Shown piece by piece: positions 1 to 10,500 of a stretch of 26,831 bases of DNA. The DNA is taken from NCBI GenBank assembly GCA_965644295.1, contig CBFFRP010000325.1, positions 1-26,831 of the forward strand. Direction: 5' to 3'. The translations under genes and the position numbers were made by a program. The DNA is from Paraphysomonas bandaiensis (taxonomy: Eukaryota; Chrysophyceae). Below the pieces are notes generated by a model, which did no database searches, was not told the DNA's origin, and saw nothing but the letters and a program-made list of their open reading frames with translations. The number at the start of each line of letters is the position of its first letter. The stretch's first letter is position 1.

Positions 1-505
1 CTACAACTACATTAAAGTGCTTTAAGCATTGCAATTACACATTATTATAAAAAAGTCATATAGATAACAAAGTAGATTTAATAAGTAGTTTTAATGGTAG
101 AATCCCGGGGTTTTATAACCTTTACAAATTTAAATTATTTTTCATTTTAATTTTTCCCTCTCTCTATATCTACTATTAAATCTACTTATTAAATCTACTT
201 TGTTATCTATATTACTTTTTATTATAACAATATAAATAATATATAAAGTTATTAATTTTATTTAAGAATATAAATAATATATAAAGTAATTATAACTTAT
301 TAATAATAAGTTATAAGTTAAACTTACAAAGAGAAGGAATTACAACCGAAGGTTGTAATTGGAAACACTCGAAGAGAAGAGGCCCCTTGAGGGGCATGTG
401 GGGTAGAAAAGAGGCCCCCTCGTTCCCGCCTCCCCGTTTTTTTGTTAGAAAACATACCATCTGCCATTTTATCACGTATAAATTAACATTCATTCACGAA
501 CATAT
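1..505. other. AT-rich intergenic sequence downstream of the rhomboid gene
   Basis: No gene is visible. The stretch is mostly A and T. It contains the fold-back element at 58-212, a 21-nt direct repeat (229-249 and 267-287), and a perfect 10-bp inverted repeat with a 3-nt loop (338-347 and 351-360, stem AATTACAACC). A G/C-rich patch at about 379-436 has repeated GAGGCCCC blocks. The rhomboid stop codon lies at 506-508, so part of this is probably that gene's 3' untranslated region. Confidence 0.6.
58..212. repeat. Fold-back (MITE-like) inverted repeat
   Basis: The arms 58-100 and 170-212 are 43 nt each and are inverted complements with only two mismatches, around a 69-nt AT-rich spacer. The right arm also contains a tandem duplication of a 13-nt motif containing TTAAATCTACTT. 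There is no coding capacity. Long, almost perfect terminal inverted repeats around a short AT-rich core are typical of non-autonomous fold-back or MITE elements. No clear target-site duplication could be identified, so the class is unassigned. Confidence 0.55.
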
Positions 506-1411
506 CTACAATGCCACACCTCCAGGTTGTGTGTATCTGCCCAACCGTCTCTGCCTCAAGTCAGATGAACTCAAGTAATCGGCTGAGTGATCGGTATTAG
601 AGTTACTATGGAGGTCAGATGCTGGGCTATGTCTTGTGCTGTCCGTGCCAAGAGTTCCACTTCCATACGTTCTGTGCCTCGTGGGACGCCCTCCAGTTAA
701 CCCTGAAGCATTTTGATACTGCAACAGAGGAATATACACATGACAATACAGTACCCCCGCCAATATACCACACATATGCCCCAACAGCGATGAATTCGGA
801 AATAGGACAGAAACAACCAACATTTCCAACCATGCCGCATACTTGGTAGGAATAGATATTCCATATATGATAGAGTTAGCAGGTGACGAGTGATTCAGTA
901 CATATTTCAGCGCAAACAAGACAGCTGAGAAACCAACGGCGCATGTATTGAATTTTGAAGGGTCAATCTGCGTCTCGTAGAGGAAGTAGGCAATTAAAAC
1001 AACCAGCGAATGAGATACTATCCAAGTGAAAGCAATTAAATGAAAAAACTCCATCGAACCCAGTGATAGTTCCAAATTGATACCTTTCCAACACAATGAT
1101 ATCATATTATAGTATAGATGCATGTCATCAGCATGAATGATACCACTCAAGACGAGTCTATTAAGAAGCACCTCATTCCTCCTCGTTAAGTAGTCCCACA
1201 CTACACTCGGGTTCAGACAATTCTGCTGTATGTTCCCCAAATTATAACCAAGAAATGAAAACGGATGCACGTAAGCGACTATGTTCATGCCCAGCAGAGC
1301 GATAGTCACTGGAGGCTTCACAGGTAACTTATTGAGCTCTGATGCGATGTTAACTATAAGCAACATCACTGTCGGAGACACCCCTCGGCGACGATTATGA
1401 TGATGATGCAT
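506..1411 (-). CDS. Rhomboid intramembrane serine protease, RHBDD1/RHBDL4-like
   Basis: This is an intron-free ORF of 301 residues if the start is the ATG at 1411. The frame stays open to an ATG at 1600, but the chosen start gives a short basic N-terminus (MHHHHNRRRG) like that of animal RHBDD1. Visible family marks are HADDMHLYYNM and WKGINLE (residues 93-114), the catalytic serine in GFSAVLF (Ser162), and the catalytic histidine in GHMCGILAG (His212). Several hydrophobic membrane segments surround these. In animals the family cleaves ER membrane proteins and feeds them to p97/VCP-dependent degradation. The C-terminal tail ends with LRQRRLGRY, resembling the VCP-binding motif of RHBDD1, while the ubiquitin-interacting motif seen in mammals is not apparent. 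It is transcribed divergently from the coiled-coil gene at 1946. ER location is inferred from the family. Confidence 0.88.
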   Translation of the reverse strand: MHHHHNRRRGVSPTVMLLIVNIASELNKLPVKPPVTIALLGMNIVAYVHPFSFLGYNLGNIQQNCLNPSVVWDYLTRRNEVLLNRLVLSGIIHADDMHLYYNMISLCWKGINLELSLGSMEFFHLIAFTWIVSHSLVVLIAYFLYETQIDPSKFNTCAVGFSAVLFALKYVLNHSSPANSIIYGISIPTKYAAWLEMLVVSVLFPNSSLLGHMCGILAGVLYCHVYIPLLQYQNASGLTGGRPTRHRTYGSGTLGTDSTRHSPASDLHSNSNTDHSADYLSSSDLRQRRLGRYTQPGGVAL

Positions 1412-1945
1412 GATGCAAGTGACAACACAGCTTAGCTTACTGGCAGCAACTGCCCTTGCTTGTTCTGGACTAGACTGTATACTGTACCATGCCGCATGGT
1501 GTACTGCTGCACTGAGCTCTATGCTGGTACGTCTTGCTCGCTTTCTACACTGCTGTATACGGTATACTACACATATACCACCGTATAGGTATGCAGCCAT
1601 TGTCTTGCCTATGGGCTATCCGTTTGTTTCAGTCTACAGGACATATACGCACTATACAGCAGTGTATATCCGCATATTTGAAATCATAGTACAGCTGCAG
1701 TATTGTACATGTCGTACGCCATAGTATGGTATGTATATGCATACACAGAGAGTAGCATAGTCTGAGCTGAGGGGAGGCTCTCAACACATCGAGGGAATCA
1801 ACAGGATCTCATAGAGGTGCTTTGCATGAGTGATATCAGAGTGTTTCTGGTCGTATCCATTGCACGCCTATAGCCCATAGACTGACTGTTTCTCACTGCA
1901 TCGGACTGTGTATATCTCACTAGCAGATACATCGAATCGCACCGT
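1412..1945. promoter_or_regulatory. Divergent intergenic region between the rhomboid and coiled-coil genes
   Basis: 534 bp separate the two putative start codons, so both promoters presumably lie here. No convincing TATA box or known motif can be assigned. The stretch has several imperfect palindromes: around 1483-1504 (CCATG, CCG, CATGG) and around 1550-1595, where a GTATACGG segment is mirrored by CCGTATA. The rhomboid frame stays open upstream to 1600, so part of this could still be coding or 5' untranslated sequence. Confidence 0.4.
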
Positions 1946-4868
1946 ATGGACGCCAGCATCGTTGAGTTACTGAATGGGATTGAAGGGGCTGATAAGTACT
2001 TACTGTCCGATAACACTGATAGAGAGGGAGCCCATTACTCTCACTCTGATGATGTGTTCATAGACGAGAATGGAGTGCCCACTGACAGGTAGCCCGCAGA
2101 CACCCTCATCATATGACACCCCCTCTATATAACACCCTTATGATGACACTCTCACTATATAACACGCTATTATATGACACGCTCAAGATATTACACTCTT
2201 ATGATAACACTCTCTTATGAGGACACCCTCTATATAACACTATTATCATTAAGTGTCATCATAACACTCTTATGATTGTAGTGATCAGTCAAATAAATTT
2301 GTAGCCTTGTTAATATATTGATATAATATCTTATGTGGTTAAAGTTTTTTACAATCCATAATGAGAGAGAGCTCGATGAACGCGAAAACTGCAGAGAATT
2401 CGACCACCAATCCCCCTAACGGAGACAAAGTAAAGGTTACGTCAATCTATATATGTTGCTATTGCAATCATAAAGTATGCTGTTGTAGGATGTCACCACT
2501 TACGGTATGAGACAAAGCTACACGTCAGATTCATCCAGTAGTGATCGAGATAGTGACAGCTGGAAAGATTACATTCAGGAAACTTCCGGTAGTCGTACTT
2601 TAGCCAGAAAAATGTCACACAGGAGAACGAAGAATTCAGCATCGAAACCGTCAAAACGTCCCAGCAAGAGACTATATGACCCCACAACCCAGTGTACAAG
2701 ACGACCCTCACAACACAAAGGAAACGCAGTGAACGCCCGCTCTGGAAGTAAAGTAAGAAAGACAGCTAAGTGTAGTGTGTACGGCGCACTGGCTGGGGAC
2801 TGTTGTGTGGGAGCTTCATTTGAAAAACATGCGCCCACCTTGGGGCCAGGGGGGCAACAATCCCTCTCACAGGCGCAAGCTGAAGAGGCGGGACAGAAAA
2901 TCAAAGCTCTTAAGCTACGCATTCAAGGTCAGCTCCAATGCATTCGAACCTTGGAGACCCAGCTCTCGGAAGCCACCCACAACTTAACTCTGAAAGATAC
3001 GCAGCTACAGGAAGCCTTTAAGAGGTTGTTAGTCCTTGAGAAGAGAGAGAGACTGAGACAACGAGCAGCCGCAGATGAAGATAAGGCACTGGCAGTAGGT
3101 GTGGGGCACAAGCGTACAGAAGAAAGCAAAATGTATCAGCTGAAGGTATACCCTTGAATGCTATATTATCGGGTAGATATGTACTTTGCTATCGATTAGT
3201 TGGGAATGAACAGTGTGCTCTATTATAACATAGTCTTTAATTCTTCTTATCTGTGTAGACAGAGTTGGTTGCTCTTCAGGCCCAGCTGAGTGAGGAGCAG
3301 GCGAGACGACACAGGTCCGAGGAACGCTTGCAGCTCATGAAGAACTATGTGGAAAAAACAAAGGTGTGACAGTCACACGTTTGGTGTAGTGTCATCTGTC
3401 CGAGTACATGATTACTCCCTTGCTTATACATTGTTGTATAGGACCGAGCGCAGACAGCAGAACAGACAATTGAAAGCCAGAAACTGACTATCAGTGAGTT
3501 GGAAACCAAGTTGCAGCGACTTAGACGAGAGTTCAAAGGCTCCCAGGCAGCTGTCAATGCAGAGAAAGCGCGTGCAGTTGAAGGGGAAACTGAACTTTTC
3601 AAGGTTCAACAGCGAGCCGATAGAGCAGAAAAGTTAGTACGAGAGGTATGGATTATAAGAATTATAATTTGACCTCGTATCGTATATGGAAGAAGATATG
3701 TTTGCACTATAACCGGTAATATGATCTGTGTACCGTGAATAGGTTCGGCAGGATGTAGACCGTTACAAGGAAGAGGCAAGGTTACTACGCATGGAGCTAT
3801 CGGCTGCTGACGACAGAAGCAGGAGGTATATAAATATGTGCCACACACACGTGTATGAATTCTGATATGGTTGGTGCCCTCGTAGAAGTTCAGTTTAGAC
3901 AAAGAGTTAGTATACTAACATTGCGATGTATAGGTGTCAGTTGGAGCTGGAGGTTCTCAGAGAACGCAAAACAGCGCGCTTAGCGGAGGATCGGTTAAGA
4001 GACCTGCACCATCGTACCTTCCGTGCTGACCCAGATAGCCGGTCTTTTTATGAAACTAGTTACGATGGGTCTGATATTGGAGAGACTCGCCGGGCCAGTA
4101 GGAAACGATCCACTTCCGTTCCGGACTACATGAGAAGGTTGTTTGTGATGTGCTGCTGTTGCGTTGTAGTAATGTGATTTTGAATAGTAGTGGTGTTTCA
4201 CTTTTAACGAGTGTGTTTCTGTTGTATAGGTATTATAAAGATACGGACTGCATGAGCACCAGTACAATGGAAATGGAAGAGTCTGAGCACAAAACAAGAC
4301 GAAGTGGACGTAAGATGTCAACACTTTCCAACAACTCTTTCACGGAGAGGACTCGTCCTCGTTTTGCCTTCGACGATATCGATAGCAACGTAAGTAGTAG
4401 CAGGGAAAGGGATAGGAGAAAGTCGGGGGATCGACAGTCGGAGGTTTCGTTGAGCGACGCTAGGGATCTTCTCGGGGAGAGGGCTGGCGCTAGGGACGCA
4501 GCCCATTTGGATGAGAATAGTGTTACAAGCAGTTCGAATCCACTCAATACGACAGGTAGAATCTCAGTACTTGGCGATGTATAAGGGTTTTTTATGTATT
4601 TGGTTGTGTGGTATTCTGTCATTTTTGGTGTATGATGGAAACGGTTGAGGTGGACCACTGGGATAGAAACGATGAAATCCCCTCCTGATCCACCTCAAAC
4701 TTTTTGCGTACTGGACTTAATGTTTTGTGTTACTGTACATGCACTAATGTATTTTTAGGTGCGTCTGCGGCAAGTGGCGTAAAGGATCAGTATGATCGGT
4801 TGCAAAAAATGTACGAGAGGGTAACCGGCAAACAATCTAAGGGGGGTGATGCTAAAAATTACTTTTAA
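1946..4868 (+). CDS. Coiled-coil protein of unknown function, nine exons
   Basis: Exon model: 1946-2088, 2366-2429, 2489-3145, 3259-3363, 3442-3645, 3743-3825, 3934-4137, 4230-4555, 4759-4868. All junctions keep phase, giving about 631 residues. A shorter alternative starts at the ATG at 2361, in the same frame (585 residues). The N-terminus is acidic, followed by a Ser/Arg/Lys-rich segment. The middle (about 2890-4000) is rich in Glu, Gln, Leu, Lys and Arg with heptad-like spacing, pointing to a long coiled coil. The C-terminal third is charged and Ser-rich, and ends with DQYDRLQKMYERVTGKQ and a lysine-rich tail. I do not recognise the family; a cytoskeletal, centrosomal or ciliary role would be a guess. 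Intron 1 holds a minisatellite-like repeat and the last intron (4556-4758) an inverted repeat. The exon 7 donor (GTTGTT) is weak, but the phase fits. The link of exon 1 to exon 2 is the least certain part. Confidence 0.72.
2095..2275. repeat. Degenerate minisatellite inside intron 1
   Basis: About eleven copies of a core ACAC(C/T/G)CT recur every 12-20 nt, usually joined by TATATAA, TATATGA or TTATGATG. Spacing is irregular and copies vary, so this looks like an old diverged tandem array. It fills most of the 277-nt first intron of the coiled-coil gene, much longer than the other introns here. Confidence 0.65.
4643..4700 (+). repeat. Intronic inverted repeat (last intron of the coiled-coil gene)
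   Basis: TTGAGGTGGA (from about 4645) and its exact complement TCCACCTCAA (4689-4698) form a 10-bp stem. A second, inner stem GGGAT/ATCCC lies within the loop. The host intron (4556-4758, 203 nt) is longer than most in this window. Directly upstream is an ATGATGG and near the 3' arm a CTGA, which loosely resemble box C and box D of a snoRNA. That reading is weak because the C box deviates and no guide target was established. Confidence 0.45.
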
Positions 4869-7580
4869 TCTATTTTTCACACAGGTGCGGAGTTTTGTTA
4901 ATATATCCAGCCCAGTTGGTTATGTGAAATAGTGGTGGTGATGTGCGTGTATTGCCAGTGATTTCGTGTTGCATTTTCGTAATATATAAATATTAAACAA
5001 CTACAAGTCTTTATTTTATTATGATAATGAAGTGTTTCGAAGTAGTTTAGATAAACTAAAATCGAGTCCTGCAAAATTATTGCTGCCTAAGATCTTAAAT
5101 TATTGATTTTTTGTTGCAATAAAATAAAATAACATTTTTTTGTAAATTCGACAATGTTCATTGTCCTTCGCAACGGACTGTTTCTGCTTCTAGTTGTAAT
5201 CGGCCAAGAGTACTATATCTAATGTTAACCCTCTGATTTCGTCCATTATCACATTATCATATATATGAATACATTTGGTTCGTTTTCCGGACTTTAAAAA
5301 CATTTATACTGGCAGACTTTAAAACATTATCCTTTTATATATGCCATCGTGGATTCCCAATTGTCGACAATCTCATTCATGTCATATATTCTTCATTTAC
5401 CAGGATACCAAATTTGCAACCGATAAAATCCAATACTATCTTTGTGACATTGCAAGTAACCCCATTACCAAAAAATATAGTTTCATCGAAACAAATTTTT
5501 GGTAATAGAATTAATTGCAATGACCCCTGTGTCAACTAGAGAGGAGTAAATGACACCTTATAATAAAGACATCGTGTCACTAATTGTGTGTAACAGAATT
5601 TTAATTTTGATTCATACATTGCAAAGCACATATATTCAAACGGATAGACCCATCACCACCATAATATATTTATATATCTTTGATTTGTTCTGACAACTAA
5701 ATGAATATAAAAGAACACGAATTCTAGAATTGTACTTGGTATACAAGAATAATACAGCATAAATTTGTACCTACAATATATTATATAGCAGACGTATTTA
5801 TATATTATATGCTTTAAGCTAGTCTGTAGCGTATTGGATTTTTAGTTAAATTCCTTATTTATTATGTTGTTTTGCGCATGTTTGAAATTCTGTTCTGATT
5901 ATATAATGTTAACTATGCACATTACTTTTGACATACACATCATAAATAACGAAATTCGTAACGGAATTAGATATAATATAGTAGTAGCTATATTTAAAGT
6001 GGATGAAATGTATGGTGTGCCGGCTTGTGTTACAAGTAATTGCTTTTCAATTTGTTTGAAATACTAATCAATTAAATCAATAAGTTTAAAAAAATGATAA
6101 TTACAATTGTTATTAGTATAGGTGACGTTGTGTTGTTGTCAATTAATTGGCTAGCATATGATATACATATCATAATATATACACTTTAACCACACAGCAC
6201 CCATGAGTAATATAATATGTCAGCACCTACCTTGACAACACGATAGTTGTAATACACAGCATTATTGGTTACAGATATTCATCACATCGTTTATAAACTT
6301 TTTGTGATTAGATGGAGAAGAACAGCTTAATCTCTGAGTGATTACAAAAGCGGGCAACTTGTTCAAAAAGAGAATCAAATTGAAGTAATTTCGCTCAATG
6401 AGGAATAAGGTGATGATGAAAGTGAGGGACTAGTTATTCAGAATATCATCGGAGCACAGCGTTTGGTTGATGATGGTATACAAGCAGACAGCAGAAGCGA
6501 GCAAGTCTACACAAGTAAACCTTATACTGCAGATTGAAGCACTTTCATTCCACAACCAATTATATAACAGGGTAGTGCTAAGATTGTTTTGTGGCTGATT
6601 AGTGCAAAAGTACAACTCCTCGGCATTTAGAGGTACTACGTATAAATCATCACTTCTGGAATAATGAAATGAGAGTTGGCTTCTAATGTATGGCTGATAG
6701 AGTATCAATTTATGTAGTTTAGTATAATTTAATTGTAATATTATTGACTACAACCTGTGCCAATTAATTGACAGTTGTCGACGTAATATAATAAAGTATT
6801 GTTAGTAGATGTAGTGCACCTAGATTTTGCATCCGTTGAGTAGTGAAAGACTTACGCAGAGTTTGACTATGTGTAGAACTGAAAGAAGTCTACCAAAGAA
6901 AGTAATACATGATTCCAAATACTCAAAAACCAAATTCAATCAGCTAATCCAACAACTTGGAGACGAATTTTAGCATCTACTTTTCGTAGATACGTTAAAT
7001 GTGATGCTATAATATTTTTGATTCTATATATATTAAATTATTAATTTAAGCTTTTAGTTAGTGCAATATTGATTGATTGATATTATAGGAGATATAGTAA
7101 AGTTATGATGTTGTAGCACTGTGAGTTAGGAACCACGTCATTCACCAACATCAACATTCTGTTCTACAAATCGTATCTTTAACAGCTACTATATTTTCAG
7201 TTTCTTTGTATACTTGTAATAGCTACTCCTATAGTGTAGTCATGTATATTCTGTATTTCATTGCTACATAGAATACAGGATAACTACTAGCGATTGGCTT
7301 TACCAAACTTCAAGTACGCACGTAGGAGTTGGTTGTAGTTCAATATAAATGGCTTAGAAGTTTATAGTAAGTAATTTTTGCATCACTGAATTCTGAAGGA
7401 ACATCATATAGAAGCATTTAAATGTAAAAAATGACATCAACTTAATAATTATTGTCATTGCGGAAATTGATCTTAGGTACAGGTCACAAACACATGCTTA
7501 CATGGCAGATGAATTTAGAATACCTGAACAACTCAAATGTGGGAAAATTATGATCATTCACTAACTAAAAAAACAGTAAT
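4869..7580. other. AT-rich gene-poor spacer
   Basis: About 2.7 kb lie between the ends of two convergent genes. I see no exon with family similarity. Open stretches such as 5864-6067 (+) and 6430-6708 (-) are AT-rich and without recognisable motifs. A short open segment near 6825-6970 (+) has a somewhat coding-like composition but no start and no known family. Fold-back structures occur around 5447-5525 and many runs of TATATA are present. The 5' part must hold the 3' untranslated region of the coiled-coil gene, and the 3' part that of the USP gene. Confidence 0.5.
5447..5525. repeat. Imperfect palindrome
   Basis: ATTACCAAAAA (5464-5474) is mirrored by a TTTTTGGTAAT block ending at 5506. Inside lies GTTTC-ATC-GAAAC (5480-5492), and outside CATTGCAA is mirrored by TTGCAATG. 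Together they make a nested hairpin of about 80 nt. It could be a small fold-back element or a transcript-end structure; no coding function is visible. Confidence 0.45.
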
Positions 7581-10500
7581 CTAAAGTATATCACCATGAA
7601 TGTCACAAGCTGTACTATATATATTTACATCACAACGGAATATAGGAGGCCCTCCATCATACATATCGGACAACACTTTCCATACCCCTGGACTCACAAC
7701 TACGTAGTCTATATCCATTCTTAGATCTGCTAGCAAATGGTCGTTTAATACCACCTCTCTTACCATAGAATCGCCAGGGGACTGCCGGTTAGACACATGG
7801 CGCATAGCTTGTCTATGTGGACTATCTCGGCGCAGTAGCCTGAAATTGCTAATTGGACCTGGAGGGGATTGAGGGTACTCAATATCTTCATGAGCCCCAG
7901 CCTGAACAAAAAGTCGCCATCTATCTAGCCACGGCTTATGAACGATGCAACAGTAACTGACATCTTGTAGTGGTCGCACTTGTAAAATGCGACAAATAGG
8001 GTCCTCGGATGAATCATCACTCAGCTTATCACTTTGGTCACAATGCACAGCATGTTTCTCGTCACAGTTGGTTTTACTAACGTCAGTATCTGATGATGGA
8101 GTGCACATATGATCAACAGCACCAGAATTCGTCCTCGGAATCGTGCCTTCCTCACTTCCTTTTCCACCATCCTGTAAACTAGGAAGTTGTTTTTTCTTCC
8201 CCAGCGAACTCAATCGAAACGACTTTCGATCGAACCAGTTCTTGAGTGGCTCTTGAGCTTCGCTGGACTCACTAACATCAGGACTTACTGCCGACGGGGA
8301 GGTCTTGCGACGTAACGAAATCCATGCCGCTGATATTCTCCTGACGATACCTGTTGTGCTCCTGAACTTACGACGCAATGCTTCCAAGTCATTTGAGGTT
8401 TCGGGTAGAGTGGTGTTATGCTCGGCCTGCATGTCCCTGACGGGAACTTTGACATTAAATTTGTCCCGTTTCTTCAGCTCTGCATGCACCTCTCTGAGTA
8501 TGCTCTCATTCGTTTCCTCAGGAAGGGGGTCTTCATAACCGTCTAATATATTCTCAATAACTACGCGTTCCATTTCGTTACTTCGCCGGTCCATCAAGGC
8601 CGCGTGCTTTTCCATACACTCCGCACAAGGCTCCATGTCACTACAGTTACCAATTAGTGAAAGAAAGCACACGAATACATTAGCACTTACAGGAGTGGCC
8701 TGAAAAGATCTTTGTTGCGACTTATATCGTCTTTTGAAGGTGGAACGTTCTCCATATTGTCATTGTTGTGAATGGCGTAGCTATATTGCTCATATAAATA
8801 AATTTCTATATGCTTCCATAACCCAATATCGACAGGAATACATATAAGTTTCTTGCATGCGTGTAAGTGTGGTTTCAGATGGCCGTGCGGACAAGCGATG
8901 TCGTCGTTACATATTGGCCCAGGATCAGAGAAACTCAAAAACCTCATAATCCAGTACAATGATATGAACACTTGCGTCTTCTTCGGTGGAGTTTCCGGGA
9001 TAACATACTTGAGAGCGTTGTCATACTCACCTTCATCGAAGTCATCAATCTCGCCCCTCTCGTGTGCTAAGCGCCCCAATAAAGTTGCTTTGATCTCGCT
9101 TCTGATTCCATCTAACGCCTTAGTCCTAGGTGACAGCGGTCCATCTGGGTCCCTCTGCTTTCGCCGCTCCTCTTGTCTAGCCTTCACTTCTTTCATGCGA
9201 GCTTCTTTCCCTTGTTTAGCAATATCCTTCATGTTGTTTTGAACTACTTTCCACTTTGACCCCTTCTTTAGACGGCCGTAGGGAGGGGATGTCTTCTCCA
9301 CTGTACTCCTTCGGGCGAGGTTAGCGATACTTTTCCTACTAAAGTCCGAAAACCTTCGAATAGCACTACCAAACGATTTTGATCGCGCTGGTTTCTTCCG
9401 CCAGTACTTAAGGACATGCATAATCCCAAACCTCCTCAGCTTGTCCCGCTCCTGATCTGCTAAGTGTTTTAGGTATGTCCTCTCCTCCTCAACCAGTCTC
9501 CAGCGAGTGACCACCTCATCTTTCAGCATACGCTGTAGTTCAACTAACGGTGGATGGAACTTCCCACTTGTTGTGTCTTTCGGCGGCCCGCATTTGACGT
9601 AGAAGAGCATCAACGCCTCCCGACTCCGCACATACCGTTCTGAAACTTGCTTCACAAGATGGTCTTCGTATTCAAACCATATATCTTCAGGCATGTGCCG
9701 GGCAAGAGTGTTGTATTGACTCTTGTACTTATTCGTGCCTGCATGTTCAATAACTACCGCCAAGTTGTAAACTGGGTTCTGTTGCCACGAGCTCTGAAAA
9801 TAGCCGGATGAACTGTCAAGGTGGTCCCGCAGGTCAAAATTGTTGATCGGAAACTCGATTTTCGAATTTATTTTGGAATGGTGGAATCCCATATTCACAA
9901 ACCTATTAAAGTAAATAACAAGCACCTCAGGAGCGGTAGCGATATGCTTTGTTCTTTTCATGTCAAGCATATCGTCGCAACGTGGGCAGTACTGAGGAGT
10001 AGTCTGAGAAGAGATATCGCATTAACTCGACTGACAACCAATACACAAACGAACCTGAGGGGAAAAGTGCTGCTTCAAACAGTCTGATAGCGTCACGGCG
10101 GATCCTAAACCACGTATTCCAAACTCGATTCTGAAACACGTGGACATCACATTAAAGTGGTAACATATAGGTGAACTGACGCATCGCTGGACGGGAACAA
10201 ATATGCAGTGCGACAGGCACTTACTTTGCCGCATGTGCCATGTGCACAAATGTTCGAGGAAGATTTTTAACAATAGTGACAAAACTGTTATCATCTTCAA
10301 TCTCAGACTCAATGATAGACATTTTTGCTGTTTGCAGTTCGGAACTCTCATTTTCTTCTGGTTTAGCCTTCGCCTCGTCACCTGTGAATAAACTGTAATG
10401 ATTACACTATAATGTACGGGTGAATGACTCACGTGGGCTCATCATACTCAGTTGCATTCTAATAGAGGAGTTTCTGCGTCTGCGAAATGGAATCTTAGCC

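Noticed and set aside
1385-1411. Four consecutive His codons at the rhomboid N-terminus, like a purification tag
   Set aside because: Only four residues, in an otherwise native-looking RHBDD1-type N-terminus with genomic flanks; no vector sequence is present.
5864-6067. A 67-codon plus-strand ORF
   Set aside because: Composition is what AT-rich non-coding DNA gives (Ile, Asn and Cys rich). No homology signal and no start context.
6430-6708. A 92-codon minus-strand ORF in the AT-rich spacer
   Set aside because: No recognisable motif, AT-driven composition, no supporting exons with matching phase.
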